Under the pieces are notes generated by a model that saw only the letters and a list, made by a program, of their open reading frames with translations, was not told where the DNA came from and did not search any database. This document shows, piece after piece, positions 7,964 through 16,985 of a stretch of DNA of 64,000 bases. Origin of the DNA: Thiodiazotropha sp040506775 (lineage in GTDB: Bacteria; Pseudomonadota; Gammaproteobacteria; Chromatiales; Chromatiaceae); the NCBI GenBank assembly GCA_040506775.1, contig JBEVWC010000003.1:124001-188000 (forward strand). Reading direction: 5' to 3'. Made by a program: the position numbers and the translations under genes. The first letter of the stretch is position 1, and every line of letters starts with the position of its first letter.

Positions 7964-9907
7964 CTATTCACCTAACCCCATCTGGATATAACCGGTCGGG
8001 CAGACATCCGTACAAACATGGCATCCGATACATTTGGTGTAGTCGGTATCCACATAGCGTCCGGTAGTGGACTCATTGCGTTTGACACGGAACACCGCAT
8101 CCTGGGGACAGAACACCACGCAGTTGTCACACTCGAAGCACATGCCGCAACTCATGCAACGTTTTGCCTCAGCCTGAGCCTGAGTCTTATCAAGACCGTT
8201 CATACGCTCTTTGAAATGATGCAGCACTTCGTCGGCCGTGGGCACATCCTCAGAGCGCAGGTTTCTCGGTGTAAAACCAAAGTGGCCCAGGAACAGCTCA
8301 TCCGCGGGGATGATCTCCTGATGCGAACGGTCCTCATAGTTGTGGATCGCGTACTTCGCAGAGTCTGTACCGCGCAGGTCACCCACCTTGTTGTCGAAAG
8401 ACTCGGGCACCATGTGGGTCTCTTCCAGCTTGTCCATCAGATCGAAGTGATGAACGTCAACCTTCGGACGCTTGGCCAGTTCCTTCTTGTTCAGGTAGGC
8501 ATCGATGCTTTCACAGGCAATGGAAGCTTGGCCGATAGCGGTGGTCAACAGGTGAGGACGTACGATGTCGCCCGCCACGAAGTGACCCTCTTTACCAGGC
8601 ACTTGGTAGAACTTGTCAGCATCGATCTGGTTACGCGCATTAGCCATTGCCTCAAGTCCTTCCATATCGGCACTCTGGCCGATGGCGGAAACGATCAGAT
8701 CGGCTTCGAGCACACGCTCGGTACCTTCAACGGCAACCGGGGTCATGCCATCCATGGTGCAGTCACAGACCTTCAGACCGGTCGCACGGCCATCAGCACC
8801 GAGGATCACTTCCAGAGGCATCACGCCGTCAAGGATGGTGCAGCCTTCGTGCAGGGCATCATCGATCTCGTGCTGTGCAGCAAACATTTTCTCCCGCTTG
8901 AACAGGGAGGTCAGCGTCGCGGCGCTCGGCTGTGCGGAGCCGGCCAGAGCATCATCCTGATTCATTGCGGTATCGAGCACCACGTCTTCAGGATTCCCGG
9001 CAGCGGCATTGGCGCCCAGTCGACGGGCAACCGAGATCACGTCGATGGAGGTATCACCACCACCGATACACACGACTTTTTCACCGGTGACTTTCATGCG
9101 GCCTTCGTTGAAGGCTTTCAGGAACGCCACGCCGGATACGCAGTTCGGAGTGCCTTTCCAGCCATCAACCGGCAGATCACGTCCATTCTGGCAGCCCAGA
9201 GCCCACAGGATGGCGTCATACTCTTTTTCGATATCGGCAACCGGAACTTCCACACCCACCTTGACGCCGGTACGGGTTTCAACGCCCATATCCAGAATAC
9301 GGTCGATTTCGGATTTCAGCTTGTCACGCGGAATACGATAGTTCGGAATGCCGTAGCGCATCATGCCGCCAAGATCGGGATCCTTTTCGAAAACCGTCAC
9401 AGCGTGACCCATCTTGCGAAGCTGGAAGGCGGCCGCCATACCAGCGGGACCACCACCGATGACCGCAACCTTCTTACCGGTGTCCGCACCCGGGGTAAAT
9501 TTGAAGCCACGCTCGATGGCGACATCACCAATGTACTGTTCGACAGAGTTGATACCTACGAAGTCTTCCACTTCGTTGCGGTTACAACCGTCCTGGCAAG
9601 GCGCCGGACAGACACGCCCCATCATTGAGGGGAAAGGATTGGCGTCTGCTGCGCGTTCGAACGCATATTGTTCCCAATCCATGTCTTCGGTCGGTTTCTC
9701 CTGCTCACGCACGATCGCCAGCCAACCACGGATGTCGTGACCGGAAGGGCAGCTGCCCTGACACGGAGGGGTGCGATTGATGTAAGTGGGGCATTTGTAG
9801 GAGGTATCTTCACGGAAGATCTTATCACCCCAACTATCCCACTCGACATCGCCCTCTTCAAAGCGGCGCCAGGTTATCTTTTTCATCTCTTCACTAGGAG
9901 TTGCCAT
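7964..9907 (-). CDS. dsrL: DsrL, NAD(P)H-linked iron-sulfur flavoprotein
   Basis: 647 residues related to the glutamate synthase small subunit. The N-terminal Cys motifs (CPTYINRTPPCQGSCPSG and CPAPCQDGCNRNEVEDF) are followed by an FAD-binding GGGPAGMAAA, a second dinucleotide motif CIGGGDTSIDV, and a C-terminal ferredoxin domain with two 4Fe-4S motifs (CMSCGMCFECDNC and CIGCHVCTDVC). DsrL associates with DsrAB and links sulfite formation to NAD(P)+ reduction in sulfur oxidisers. It is a cytoplasmic protein. GGAG lies 7 bases before the ATG. Confidence 0.96.
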   Translation of the reverse strand: MATPSEEMKKITWRRFEEGDVEWDSWGDKIFREDTSYKCPTYINRTPPCQGSCPSGHDIRGWLAIVREQEKPTEDMDWEQYAFERAADANPFPSMMGRVCPAPCQDGCNRNEVEDFVGINSVEQYIGDVAIERGFKFTPGADTGKKVAVIGGGPAGMAAAFQLRKMGHAVTVFEKDPDLGGMMRYGIPNYRIPRDKLKSEIDRILDMGVETRTGVKVGVEVPVADIEKEYDAILWALGCQNGRDLPVDGWKGTPNCVSGVAFLKAFNEGRMKVTGEKVVCIGGGDTSIDVISVARRLGANAAAGNPEDVVLDTAMNQDDALAGSAQPSAATLTSLFKREKMFAAQHEIDDALHEGCTILDGVMPLEVILGADGRATGLKVCDCTMDGMTPVAVEGTERVLEADLIVSAIGQSADMEGLEAMANARNQIDADKFYQVPGKEGHFVAGDIVRPHLLTTAIGQASIACESIDAYLNKKELAKRPKVDVHHFDLMDKLEETHMVPESFDNKVGDLRGTDSAKYAIHNYEDRSHQEIIPADELFLGHFGFTPRNLRSEDVPTADEVLHHFKERMNGLDKTQAQAEAKRCMSCGMCFECDNCVVFCPQDAVFRVKRNESTTGRYVDTDYTKCIGCHVCTDVCPTGYIQMGLGE

Positions 9908-9985
9908 TTTCAGTCTCCTTCAAGGAACTTGTCTTGGTCGTGCCCTACCGGGGTAGGAGTCGTTGTTTGCGCTAGTAGTCGAATA

Positions 9986-11527
9986 CTATTCGTCGTCGTC
10001 ATCCTCACCGTACCCGGGGGCTTCCTCGGGGGGTGTTTTTCGGTTCATCACGAGGGCATTACTGACCAGCTGATGAACACTGACGATCTGGAACATGTCC
10101 ATCCCGTAATAGGGAAATACTTTGGTAAACTGACTCTTGCAGATCGCGCAGATCGCAGCCAGATGCGTCACACCTTTTTCTTCCATGACATTCTTGAATG
10201 CTGTCATGCGGGGTTTGGCGCCTTTTACCCGTACTTCCATCAGGTCGTCGGTGAGCAGGCCACCACCACCACCGCAGCAGAAGGTGCGCTCATGGATGGT
10301 GTCCCACTCCATGTCGTGGTAATTGTTCACCACGGCCTTGATCACTTTACGCGGTATCTCAAACTGGCCACCGGGCTTATCACCCATGCGGGAAGCACGA
10401 GCCACGTTGCAGGAGTCGTGGAAAGTGATCGACATGTCGTCGTTCTCGGATTTGTCGAACTCCAGGTCACCCTTCTCGATATGACTCAGGGTGAACTCGC
10501 AGATATGCTGCGGAACCGGGTAGTTCGGATCCAGGAAATCAAAAGGACCTGCCAGGGTGTTCAGGAAGCTGTAGGCAATACGCCAGGCATGCCCACACTC
10601 ACCGAAAACAATGCGCTTCACACCAAGCTGCAGGGCAGCTTCGCGGATACGCAGCGAAACACGGCGCATGTTCTCGTAACTGCCGATGAACATGCCGAAG
10701 TTACCGGCCTCAGAAGCATGACTGCTCAAAGTCCAGCTGACGCCGATTTCGTGAAACACCTTGCCGTAGCCGATCAGACCATCCACGTGGGGTTCGGCGA
10801 AGAAGTCTGCCGAGGGTGTCACCAGCAGTATGTCGACCCCTTTCTTATCCAGGGGATACTTGACTGCCACACCGGTATCGTCGAAGACATCTTCTTCGAG
10901 GCCTTCCAGGGTGTCAGCGATTGCGGGTCCGGGCAAACCGAGGTTATTACCGATCTTAAAAACCTTGGCAATAATCTCATTACAGTACTTCTGTCCGACA
11001 CCAATGGAGTCGAGGATTTCGCGGGCCGCCATGGAGATCTCAGCGGTATCGATACCGTAGGGGCAGAATACCGAGCAACGGCGGCACTGGGAGCACTGAT
11101 GAAAGTAACTGTACCACTCATCGACCACTTCATCGGTCAGATCAGCCGCACCAACCAGTTTCGGGAAGTATTTACCCGCAAACGTGAAGTAACGACGATA
11201 GACCTTGCGCAACAGATCCTGACGCCCAACGGGCATGTTTTTCGGATCCTGGGTACCGATAAAGTAGTGACACTTGTCAGTACACGAACCGCACTTTACA
11301 CAGGCGTCCATAAACACCTGAAAAGAACGATAGCGGCTCAGAAGATCCCCCATCTTGTCGATGGCGACCTCTTTCCAGTTGTCAACCTTTTCACCGGGAA
11401 AACCCAGAGGTGCCTGGTGGTCAGGTTTTGCCACGAAGCAACTGATGTGCTTCATGGTATCGTCTACAACCTTGGGAACCTCGATGTATTCGGTCAGTTC
11501 CGGTGTTTCAAATTCAGCTCCAGCCAT
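9986..11527 (-). CDS. dsrK: DsrK, HdrD-like catalytic subunit of DsrMKJOP
   Basis: 513 residues. An N-terminal ferredoxin domain (CVKCGSCTDKC, CSQCRRCSVFC) is followed by two CCG-type segments (GECGHAW / HDSCNVAR and TFCCGGGGGLL) that bind the noncubane cluster used by heterodisulfide reductases. DsrK is the cytoplasm-facing subunit that is expected to oxidise the reduced form of, or otherwise act on, the DsrC (tri)sulfide. The acidic C-terminal tail (GYGEDDDDE) is poorly conserved. A GAGGG site precedes the ATG; 29 bp separate it from dsrM. Confidence 0.96.
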   Translation of the reverse strand: MAGAEFETPELTEYIEVPKVVDDTMKHISCFVAKPDHQAPLGFPGEKVDNWKEVAIDKMGDLLSRYRSFQVFMDACVKCGSCTDKCHYFIGTQDPKNMPVGRQDLLRKVYRRYFTFAGKYFPKLVGAADLTDEVVDEWYSYFHQCSQCRRCSVFCPYGIDTAEISMAAREILDSIGVGQKYCNEIIAKVFKIGNNLGLPGPAIADTLEGLEEDVFDDTGVAVKYPLDKKGVDILLVTPSADFFAEPHVDGLIGYGKVFHEIGVSWTLSSHASEAGNFGMFIGSYENMRRVSLRIREAALQLGVKRIVFGECGHAWRIAYSFLNTLAGPFDFLDPNYPVPQHICEFTLSHIEKGDLEFDKSENDDMSITFHDSCNVARASRMGDKPGGQFEIPRKVIKAVVNNYHDMEWDTIHERTFCCGGGGGLLTDDLMEVRVKGAKPRMTAFKNVMEEKGVTHLAAICAICKSQFTKVFPYYGMDMFQIVSVHQLVSNALVMNRKTPPEEAPGYGEDDDDE

Positions 11528-11556
11528 TTGTAACCCTCATCGGCCAAGCGTGGATT

Positions 11557-12279
11557 TCAGGATTCTTCGAACTTTCTAGCCCAATCGGCCAGGTGACGTT
11601 TCTCACGGGGATTGTCCACCTGGTTGCGAGTCGGGCTGAAGAATACACCTGGGATATGCAGCAGTTTGCTGAACGGTAAGAGAATCATCAGCACAGCTAC
11701 CAGTGCCAGGTGTATAAGCAGGATCGGATCCATCGGCAATTGCGCGCCACTGAATGTCCACAGACCGGTAAAGAACTGTTTAACAGCCACTACATCGGTG
11801 TGAACAACAAATGTCATCATCGCGCCGCTCATACCGATAAAAATCAGGATCAGCAGCCAAAGATAATCGGATGGCGACGATATGTAGCGAACACGATCAA
11901 CAAAGAACCGGCGCGCGAGCAATCCGAGCAGGCCAAAGACCATGGCGAATGCCGCGTACTTTCCGAAGGGTTGGATCAGTTCGATCGGCAACCAGACCGG
12001 GTTGATGAAGTAACGAACGTGACGCAGAAGGACCAGGAACAGGCCCATGTGGAACATCCAGGAAAAGATCCAGGTCCACTTGGTGCTTTTGAAGAGGCTC
12101 TCAAACAAAACCACTTCACGAAACATACGCAACACAACACCGGTTTGCGTGACAGGGGCCGGCGTTGTAGGAATCTTGAGTGGTGCAGGCACCTTGGCGT
12201 ATTGAATAATCTTTCTAGCCAAGCCCACTACCAGGACGATGGTCGCTACGATAAACAGCAACGCGTAGACAGATGACAT
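11557..12279 (-). CDS. dsrM: DsrM, NarI-like cytochrome b membrane subunit
   Basis: 240 residues with five or six transmembrane helices (first at YALLFIVATIVLVVGLARKI, a later one at LLIHLALVAVLMILLPFSKL) and histidines placed to ligate b hemes, as in the NarI/HdrE family. It anchors DsrK and passes electrons to or from the quinone pool. GCAGGA precedes the ATG. It follows dsrC by 76 bp. Confidence 0.94.
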   Translation of the reverse strand: MSSVYALLFIVATIVLVVGLARKIIQYAKVPAPLKIPTTPAPVTQTGVVLRMFREVVLFESLFKSTKWTWIFSWMFHMGLFLVLLRHVRYFINPVWLPIELIQPFGKYAAFAMVFGLLGLLARRFFVDRVRYISSPSDYLWLLILIFIGMSGAMMTFVVHTDVVAVKQFFTGLWTFSGAQLPMDPILLIHLALVAVLMILLPFSKLLHIPGVFFSPTRNQVDNPREKRHLADWARKFEES

Positions 12280-12355
12280 GTTCCTGCGTTCCTCAATGAA
12301 TGATCAGGTCACAGGCGGGTGGTGTGAACACCACCCGCCATGTGCGTTAGGTCGC

Positions 12356-12688
12356 TTAGATACAGCCAGTCGGCTTCGGCAGACCTGCGAAACGGCAAGC
12401 CTGCTTACCAGGGCCGTAGGGGAACAGAGCGTACAGGTACTTGGAGTTACCCTTGTCCTTGCCCAGTTTCTTGCCAACAGCCTTGGTCAGAACGCGGACA
12501 GCCGGAGCGATCTGGTACTCTTCATAGTACTCACGCAGGAAGTTGATGATCTCCCAGTGCTCGTCGGTCAGCGCCAGGTCGTCTTCCTTTGCCATAACTT
12601 CGGCAACGGCAGGCTCCCAATCAGCCAGGTTGACCAGGTAACCCTCTTCATCGGTTTCAAAGGTTTTACCATTTGCTTCGATTGCCAT
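12356..12688 (-). CDS. dsrC: DsrC, sulfur carrier with two C-terminal cysteines
   Basis: 110 residues of the DsrC/TusE family. Both functional cysteines are present: Cys98 (in KQACRFAGLP) and the penultimate Cys109 on the flexible arm ending PTGCI. DsrC receives persulfide sulfur from DsrEFH, presents it to DsrAB, and is released as a trisulfide or disulfide for DsrMKJOP. The C-terminal arm and 110-residue length are those of true DsrC, unlike the cysteine-free paralogue at 18524. GGAG is 7 bases before the ATG. Confidence 0.97.
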   Translation of the reverse strand: MAIEANGKTFETDEEGYLVNLADWEPAVAEVMAKEDDLALTDEHWEIINFLREYYEEYQIAPAVRVLTKAVGKKLGKDKGNSKYLYALFPYGPGKQACRFAGLPKPTGCI

Positions 12689-12729
12689 ATCTATTCTCCA
12701 GATAATGTTTCAGTTGTTCAGTGAATCAA

Positions 12730-13035
12730 TCAGACCCAGGCCTGCACTTTGTCGTTCGTCGCTGCGAGATCGACAAATTTGGCGTAATCCACGATTTCCA
12801 CTCCAGCGAGCAGTTTGTCTTCGGAAATGCCACGTGCCTTCAGGTCGGGACCCAATACGTAGAATTTGACACCACCCAGGGCGGTTACCTTGTCCGCCAT
12901 GGAAGTGCCCTTGACCGCACCATAGATGCCGTCTTCATAGAGGAGTACGGCACTGCCGTCTTTGGCGTGAGCCAGACAACTCTCCAGAGAAGACTTTTCA
13001 AAAGGCGATTTATTGACTGTGTGTAAGGTAGCCAT
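12730..13035 (-). CDS. dsrH: DsrH, TusB-like sulfurtransferase subunit
   Basis: 101 residues from the ATG at 13035 (a TTG two codons upstream is in frame but lies too close to the GGAG site). Cys20 in SSLESCLAHAKDG is the conserved cysteine of DsrH/TusB. It forms the alpha2-beta2-gamma2 DsrEFH complex that hands persulfide sulfur to DsrC. Confidence 0.95.
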   Translation of the reverse strand: MATLHTVNKSPFEKSSLESCLAHAKDGSAVLLYEDGIYGAVKGTSMADKVTALGGVKFYVLGPDLKARGISEDKLLAGVEIVDYAKFVDLAATNDKVQAWV

Positions 13036-13052
13036 TCTCAATATACTCCGAC

Positions 13053-13463
13053 TTAGAAACTGAATATGACGTCCTGCTCATCCATGATGTCCGCCAATTC
13101 TGCGCGGGTCACCACGGTGATGGAGTCTTTTTCAGCCCAATCATCATCTTCGTCTTCATAGGTCAGGGGCATCAGATCATCGATGGTCAGACCGCGCTCT
13201 TCGAGAGATTCTTTCTCTACGAAGAGCTTGGTGACATCGTAATCGCCGAGTGCCTGATAGGTCGGGGAGAAGTTTTTCATATCCACCCCGGAAGTATCCT
13301 GCCCTTTGACCAGCTGATACACACCGTCATCGAGGAAGGCCAGATGGACATCCTGATCGAATGCCGCACCGATCAACACGACTTCAAGTGACTCCCAGGC
13401 ATAAATGGTGCCGTAGGGAGCGCGGCGGTTGACGTACATGAATTTCTTAATCTGCTCAGACAT
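13053..13463 (-). CDS. dsrF: DsrF, TusC-like sulfurtransferase subunit
   Basis: 136 residues from the ATG at 13463, preceded by a G-rich ribosome binding site. The DsrE/DsrF fold is seen in KKFMYVNRRAPYGTIYAWES and VHLAFLDDGVYQL. No cysteine is present, consistent with DsrF being the non-catalytic partner in DsrEFH. It is placed between dsrE and dsrH with only short gaps on both sides. Confidence 0.95.
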   Translation of the reverse strand: MSEQIKKFMYVNRRAPYGTIYAWESLEVVLIGAAFDQDVHLAFLDDGVYQLVKGQDTSGVDMKNFSPTYQALGDYDVTKLFVEKESLEERGLTIDDLMPLTYEDEDDDWAEKDSITVVTRAELADIMDEQDVIFSF

Positions 13464-13475
13464 GCTCAACCCCCA

Positions 13476-13868
13476 TTAATCGCCGAAAACCACGAGCCGT
13501 TCGGACTGTATACCCGCTTCGATCAACTGACCGAGGCCGGAGATACGGAACCCGTCAGCGATGTTCTGCGCACTTTTTCCGTTACGCTGCATCTCGCCTT
13601 CATCGACGATACCGCGACGTTGTGCGGCTGCCACACAGACCACCAGATCGAGATCGTGCTTCTTCGCCAGCTCAGACCAGCGATTGACGATGTTACGATC
13701 GTCCTGCGGAGGAGTCGTGAGATTCGTACCGTTGTTCACACCATCGTGATAGAAGAACACGCGCATGATTTCATGCCCGGACTCCAACGCGGCTTTCGTG
13801 AACTGGTATGCCGAGTCCGTTGCCTGGTGCTGGTACGGGCCTTCGTTTACCTGAATCGCAAATTTCAT
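13476..13868 (-). CDS. dsrE: DsrE, catalytic sulfurtransferase subunit
   Basis: 130 residues of the DsrE/TusD family. Cys78, in the stretch DLDLVVCVAAAQRRG, sits at the same number as the essential persulfide-carrying cysteine of A. vinosum DsrE. The enzyme is cytoplasmic and donates sulfur to DsrC. GGAAGG lies 8 bases before the ATG. The gene is 44 bp downstream of dsrB. Confidence 0.96.
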   Translation of the reverse strand: MKFAIQVNEGPYQHQATDSAYQFTKAALESGHEIMRVFFYHDGVNNGTNLTTPPQDDRNIVNRWSELAKKHDLDLVVCVAAAQRRGIVDEGEMQRNGKSAQNIADGFRISGLGQLIEAGIQSERLVVFGD

Positions 13869-13912
13869 CAGTTTGACCTTCCTGTTAGCGTTACTCTGCC
13901 AATGACCATCGC

Positions 13913-14983
13913 TTAGAAGCGGATGTGAGCAGATGCGTTCAGGTTGTTACGGCTACCACGCCAGTTGTCGATGTGGTACTTGGTGAACGGCAGACCGGTC
14001 TTCTCGAAGAATTTCGGCCATCCGATACGCTCAGCCCACTCACCGATACGCTCCCAGTCTTTCGCGTCTGATTTGTAGGCGCTCAGGATCTGCTTGACGA
14101 TATCGGAAACTTCCGGCCAACGCGGCGGGTTGTTGGGCACACCAGCCGCAACCAGCTTGTGCAGGGTCGGCTTGGAACGGGCATTGGAGTTCTTACCACC
14201 TACCCAGATCGCAAACTTGGAGTGCTCAGGGTCGTTGATCTGCATCGGCGGGCAGGGCGGGAAGCAGGCGCCGCAGCAGATGCACTTTTTCTCATCGACT
14301 TCCAGGGACGGCTTGCCGTTGACCATGGCAGGACGAATCGCAGCAACCGGGCAGCGAGCCACAACTGAGGGGCGCTCACAAACGTTTGCGACCTGGCTGT
14401 GATCGATCTTCGGCGGCTTGGTGTGCTGGATGTTGATCGCGATGTCACCCTGTCCGCCGCAGTTGATCTGGCAGCAGGAAGTGGTGATACGCACACGGTT
14501 GGGCATCTCTTCCTTGGTGAACTCGTCATAGAGCTCATCCATCAGGGCCTTCACGGCGCCGGAAGCGTCTGTACCCGGGATATCGCAGTGCAGCCAGCCC
14601 TGGGTGTGGGAAATCATGGATACCGAGTTACCGGTACCACCGATGGGGAAACCCTCGGCCTGCAGCTTGTCGATCAGGGGCTGAACCTTGGATTCATCGC
14701 TGACCATGTATTCGATGTTGGAACGAATGGTGAAGCGAACATAGCCATCGGCGAATTCGTCAGCAATGTCCATCAGTTTACGGATGGTGTACACATCCAT
14801 CTGACGCTGGGTACCGGCGCGAACCGTCCAGATGCTGTCACCGCTCTTGGCGACGTGATGAAGAACGCCGGGACGCGGACGCTCATGCCAAGCCCACTGG
14901 CCGTAGTTCTTCTTCAGGACGGGATGCAAGTAGGGCTCCATCTCTGGAACACCACTCTCGATCGGCATACGAGGTTCCGACAT
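13913..14983 (-). CDS. dsrB: Reverse dissimilatory sulfite reductase beta subunit
   Basis: 356 residues from the ATG at 14983, which has GGAGG five bases upstream; an upstream in-frame start at 15022 has none. It contains the siroheme/4Fe-4S cysteines (TTSCCQINCGGQGDIAINIQ and ERPSVVARCPVAAIRP) and a ferredoxin insertion (KKCICCGACFPPCPPMQ). With DsrA it forms the alpha2-beta2 siroheme enzyme that oxidises DsrC-bound sulfur to sulfite. The length matches oxidative-type DsrB. Confidence 0.97.
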   Translation of the reverse strand: MSEPRMPIESGVPEMEPYLHPVLKKNYGQWAWHERPRPGVLHHVAKSGDSIWTVRAGTQRQMDVYTIRKLMDIADEFADGYVRFTIRSNIEYMVSDESKVQPLIDKLQAEGFPIGGTGNSVSMISHTQGWLHCDIPGTDASGAVKALMDELYDEFTKEEMPNRVRITTSCCQINCGGQGDIAINIQHTKPPKIDHSQVANVCERPSVVARCPVAAIRPAMVNGKPSLEVDEKKCICCGACFPPCPPMQINDPEHSKFAIWVGGKNSNARSKPTLHKLVAAGVPNNPPRWPEVSDIVKQILSAYKSDAKDWERIGEWAERIGWPKFFEKTGLPFTKYHIDNWRGSRNNLNASAHIRF

Positions 14984-15086
14984 ACCTACCTCCAAAAAAA
15001 TAGGGTAATTGATTCGTTGCAAGGGGCAGCCGAGCGAACCCGGCGCCCCTCTTTCAACCTGCTGTCATTCAGCAGAAAATGATTGC

Positions 15087-16322
15087 TTAGGCTTGACGCT
15101 CAGCCCACTTGGCCGCTTCCTCGTCCCATCCGTCGGTACGGACATAGGGATTGGTACGCGGACGCTCGATCATGTTCGGATCGATCTCGAGGCCGACACC
15201 TTCCAGGAAGTTGACCAGACCGATACGCTCGATCATCTCACCGGTACGCTCGTGCTCCAGAGCGTTCTCAGCGAAGAAGTCCAGGATCTCAGTGGCCAGT
15301 TCGCCCAGAGTCTCGAAGTCCTCTTCGGTTTCGAGCTTCATGAAAGGCACGATAACCGTACCCAGCAGGTCACCGATTTTCAGAGTACGTTTACCGCCAC
15401 ACAGCAGGGTTACGCCTTTGTCGTCGCCCGGAGAAAGGGCTTTGGTCATGACGTTGATGCAGTGCATGCAGCGCACGCAGGAAGGATTATCAACCGCCAG
15501 GGTGTCGTCATCGTTCAGAGACAGGGCCTGGGTCGGGCAGCGGGTGATGACGTTGTCGATCACATACTTGCGACCGCGGGCTTCGACAAACTTCTTGACC
15601 TCTTCCTGGTCGACTTTCATGTCGTCGCGCCAGGTACCGATGGTCGCCAGGTCAGCACGCTGAACAGAGTTCATGCAGTCATTCGGGCAGCCGGATACTT
15701 TGTATTTGAACTTGTAGGGCAGAGCCGGACGATGCATGTCGTCGAGGGCGTTGTTGACCAGCATGCGCATGGTGCGGCCTTCGTCGAAGCAGGAGTTTTC
15801 ACAGCGAGCGGCACCCACGCAGGACATACCGGTACGCACAGCAGGACCGGCGCCACCGAGATCAAAACCCATCTCGTTGATTTCGTCGAAAGCGGGCTGG
15901 ACGTTATCGGTGGTGCAACCCTGGAACATGATGTCACCAGACTGGCCGTGGAAGGCAATCAGACCGGAACCGTACTTTTCCCAGATGTCGCAGAATTTGC
16001 GGATGGTGTTGGTATCGTAGTGCATGCCTGGAGGCGGCATGACTCGCAGGGTGTGGAATTCAGCGGCTGCCGGGAACACAGGCTTGCCGTCTTTCTTCAA
16101 CTCGGTGAAACGGGGGATGATACCGCCGCCGTAGCCGATGACGCCCACGGTGCCACCTTTCCAGTAGCCTTTGCGGGTTTCGTAGGAGGTCTCAAGCTGA
16201 CCCAGCAGGTCAACCATCATGTCATTATCTTTGGCGAGACGCTTGAGGCCGGTCACGAACGAGGGCCAGGGGCCGCTCTCCAACTGGTCAAGCATCGGGG
16301 TATCATGCATCTGTTTTGCCAT
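15087..16322 (-). CDS. dsrA: Reverse dissimilatory sulfite reductase alpha subunit
   Basis: 411 residues. I place the start at 16322 (MAKQMHDTPMLDQLESGPWP), where GGAG stands 9 bases upstream and where DsrA homologues begin; the frame is open to 16439 but lacks a good ribosome site there. Siroheme-cluster cysteines appear in CVGAARCENSC and SGCPNDCMNS, and a ferredoxin domain in CPTQAL and CVRCMHCINVM. It is the first gene of the dsr locus, with 454 bp of regulatory region upstream shared with a divergent operon. Confidence 0.96.
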   Translation of the reverse strand: MAKQMHDTPMLDQLESGPWPSFVTGLKRLAKDNDMMVDLLGQLETSYETRKGYWKGGTVGVIGYGGGIIPRFTELKKDGKPVFPAAAEFHTLRVMPPPGMHYDTNTIRKFCDIWEKYGSGLIAFHGQSGDIMFQGCTTDNVQPAFDEINEMGFDLGGAGPAVRTGMSCVGAARCENSCFDEGRTMRMLVNNALDDMHRPALPYKFKYKVSGCPNDCMNSVQRADLATIGTWRDDMKVDQEEVKKFVEARGRKYVIDNVITRCPTQALSLNDDDTLAVDNPSCVRCMHCINVMTKALSPGDDKGVTLLCGGKRTLKIGDLLGTVIVPFMKLETEEDFETLGELATEILDFFAENALEHERTGEMIERIGLVNFLEGVGLEIDPNMIERPRTNPYVRTDGWDEEAAKWAERQA

Positions 16323-16469
16323 CACTGTATCTCCCAATGGTCGTTTATCTAGGTCTTCAGCGTTTGACATATCCTGTTCTTCTTGGCTGAACACCAACTC
16401 GCAGAATATGGCCTGCCGACCCGCAATCGAAACCGTCACAGGCAGGGCCTGATCTACTGGGCAGCAAGT

Positions 16470-16483
16470 TTAGGGATTCCTAA
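16470..16483. promoter_or_regulatory. Inverted repeat TTAGG-N4-CCTAA
   Basis: Perfect 5+5 inverted repeat with a 4-base spacer, about 148 bp upstream of the chosen dsrA start. Possible operator half sites; short enough to occur by chance. Confidence 0.35.
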
Positions 16484-16528
16484 TGCAGACCTATATCCTT
16501 CCGATGGGGGGGTAAGTAATAGTTATGA

Positions 16529-16546
16529 CTATCCCAAATGGGATAG
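16529..16546. promoter_or_regulatory. Candidate operator CTATCCCA-AA-TGGGATAG
   Basis: Perfect 8+8 inverted repeat with a 2-base spacer, 207 bp upstream of dsrA and 231 bp upstream of the divergent 58-aa gene. The symmetry and position fit a dimeric repressor or activator site controlling one or both operons. No regulator gene adjoins it, apart from the possible role of RspA or DsrC. Confidence 0.5.
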
Positions 16547-16776
16547 ATGAATTTCCTTCACCTGCCCCAATAAAATTGGCATGGAACGACTAATTCCCCA
16601 TAACTGAACAAGTTAAATGCTATCTCTTAGAGGTAGGTTCAACTCATACTTATCCACTTTTTCTCCATGGGATGAAATCGCGGTATAACATACAGATCAG
16701 GACTTGATCCCCCGCGGAGCTTGTTGTTCAATATTAATACCTGACTATTTTACTAAGTAATTAAACGGGCAGAAAG

Positions 16777-16953
16777 ATGCTGTACCTGAGCGAAATCATG
16801 ATGCAACACCCGGAGGTCGAGAATTTCGAACAACTCCTGGCGGTCGTCAAAGAACACTCCAAGACGGAGATCTTTTTCCGCATCGACGTGAAACCCCCTT
16901 TTAATGACACCCCCGATAACTGGGAGGACCGCCTCGAAGCGGCCTTCACATAG
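16777..16953 (+). CDS. 58-aa hypothetical protein, first gene of the divergent operon
   Basis: ATG at 16777, four bases after an AGAAAG ribosome site, TAG at 16951. The protein starts MLYLSEIMMQHPEVENFEQL and ends DNWEDRLEAAFT. It is small, acidic and soluble, without cysteine, signal peptide or membrane helix. Its codon structure and tight position (33 bp before the next gene) support a real gene. It belongs to no family I recognise. Confidence 0.65.
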   Translation: MLYLSEIMMQHPEVENFEQLLAVVKEHSKTEIFFRIDVKPPFNDTPDNWEDRLEAAFT

Positions 16954-16985
16954 CCGGCCGTCACTATATATATGCGAGAAACCTT

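Larger units (their letters stand above)
16323..16776. promoter_or_regulatory. Divergent regulatory region of dsrA and the 58-aa gene
   Basis: 454 bp between the dsrA start and a plus-strand operon. It is visibly more AT-rich than its surroundings and holds two inverted repeats (16470-16483 and 16529-16546). Promoters for both directions must lie here, though I do not see a consensus sigma-70 pair clearly enough to mark one. In A. vinosum the region upstream of dsrA is the site of sulfide-dependent control and DsrC has been reported to bind it; whether that holds here is inference. Confidence 0.7.

Noticed and set aside
8018..11533. Long plus-strand frames opposite dsrL and dsrK
   Set aside because: Antisense shadows of well-supported dsr genes with no homology.
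12356..12688. This dsrC being a TusE rather than DsrC
   Set aside because: TusE lacks the second C-terminal cysteine; here both Cys98 and Cys109 are present and the gene is inside the dsr locus.
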